Assembly: GCA_904502105.1 (NCBI GenBank)
Contig: CAJGDF010000129.1
Span: 1 to 5,538 of the forward strand
Length of the DNA: 5,538 nt
Source: an uncultured Clostridia bacterium
GTDB taxonomy: Bacteria; Bacillota; Clostridia; Oscillospirales; UBA644
Direction of reading: 5' to 3'
The notes beneath the pieces are model-generated. The model searched no databases. It was given only the letters and a program-made list of their open reading frames with translations, and was not told the origin of the DNA. Both the position numbers and the translations under genes were made by a program. Of this stretch, positions 5,102 to 5,538 are shown piece by piece. The first letter of the stretch is position 1. The number at the start of each line of letters is the position of its first letter.

Positions 5102-5538
5102 ATGATCGGGGCTCTTTTGTTTTTTTCTCTTATGGCATATGAGAAACTGACGGCTGACTCTGCCGAAATTCCGCAACCCGAAAATGATAATCAGACAGAT
5201 GTTTCACTCGAAGAACCGAATGAAAAACCTCCCGAAGAGCCTGTTGATACAGAGCCGCCGGTAGAAGCCCCTGATGATGTTAAACTGGACGACGAACAAG
5301 AAGAGCCTTTGCCAAACGAGGAACCTGTCGATAAGCGAACAAGAAGCGGTTCTTCCGCAACTATTCTTTCTATTCTTTTGTCTTTAGCCGTGAAAGAAGA
5401 GGGGTATTATCATAAGGGTGCCAATACAAAATATACGGGACTTTTTGATTATAATGGGCCCGAAGAGTGGAGTGCTGAGTTTATTGCATGGTGTGTTGCT
5501 TCAACAGAAGAAATTTTATCTGTTCAACTCAGTGGGGA
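5102..5538 (+). CDS. CHAP-like amidase-domain surface protein with Ser at the nucleophile position (3' end outside window)
   Basis: The frame runs off the window; 145 codons are visible from the ATG at 5102. Residues 2-13 are hydrophobic (IGALLFFSLMAY), a short signal or anchor. Residues 22-78 are an acidic Pro/Glu-rich linker suited to spanning the cell wall. From about residue 87 a domain begins: ILSILLSLAVKEEGYYHKG, NTKYTGLFDYNGP, then EEWSAEFIAWC (121-131). This follows the pattern of clostridial CHAP-type peptidoglycan amidases, A....GY.EK..NTKY....Y.GP.WC..FV.WC, but the first Cys, the expected nucleophile, is Ser124. The second Cys (131) is kept. The start is uncertain: the frame is open back to 5033, TTG at 5099 is possible, and no start has a good ribosome binding site. 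ATG at 5102 would leave no basic residues before the hydrophobic stretch. It is probably co-transcribed with the LGFP-like gene. Confidence 0.68.
   Translation, partial: MIGALLFFSLMAYEKLTADSAEIPQPENDNQTDVSLEEPNEKPPEEPVDTEPPVEAPDDVKLDDEQEEPLPNEEPVDKRTRSGSSATILSILLSLAVKEEGYYHKGANTKYTGLFDYNGPEEWSAEFIAWCVASTEEILSVQLSG

Noticed and set aside
1..5538. CRISPR array, tRNA, rRNA, transposon or phage signatures
   Set aside because: No regularly spaced repeats, cloverleaf-type sequences, transposase motifs or terminal inverted repeats were seen on either strand.

Overview
The window looks like chromosomal DNA of a low-to-moderate GC member of the Firmicutes, most likely class Clostridia. This rests on purine-rich ribosome binding sites, SigA-type promoters, a ClpP-like TepA protease followed directly by a YlzJ-like small gene (a Bacillus/Clostridium pairing), and a clostridial-type FeoB. 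I see no mobile element, RNA gene or CRISPR array. No gene-free stretch is longer than about 170 bases.

Layout. (1) Bases 1-456, plus strand: the 3' part of a gene for a protein resembling the activation domain of B12-dependent methionine synthase, with a C-terminal cysteine cluster, ending in a good intrinsic terminator (462-495). (2) Bases 512-2558, minus strand: a feoA-feoB ferrous iron uptake operon, with overlapping or abutting reading frames. (3) Bases 2559-2725: a divergent control region holding a perfect consensus SigA promoter for the rightward gene and a perfect 6-bp-arm inverted repeat. (4) Bases 2726-3208, plus strand: a 160-residue HEAT-repeat-like protein with a charged N-terminus, probably strongly transcribed, closed by a strong terminator (3242-3281). 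(5) Bases 3280-4106, minus strand: tepA and a ylzJ-like gene, overlapping by 4 bases. (6) Bases 4225 to the end, plus strand: two exported or surface proteins, probably one operon. The first has an LGFP-like domain and a C-terminal membrane anchor. The second, cut by the window end, has a short hydrophobic start, a long acidic proline-rich linker and the beginning of what looks like a CHAP-type amidase domain.

How the parts relate. FeoA and FeoB act together in Fe(II) import. TepA and YlzJ are a conserved neighbour pair. The last two genes probably act together at the cell envelope. They are the least ordinary part of the window: the CHAP-like domain has serine where the catalytic cysteine is expected, so it may be a non-hydrolytic binding module or an altered enzyme. 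I found no clear sign of a complete undescribed system. The best leads are this envelope pair, the strongly promoted HEAT-like protein, and the Asp-to-Glu change in the FeoB G4 motif.
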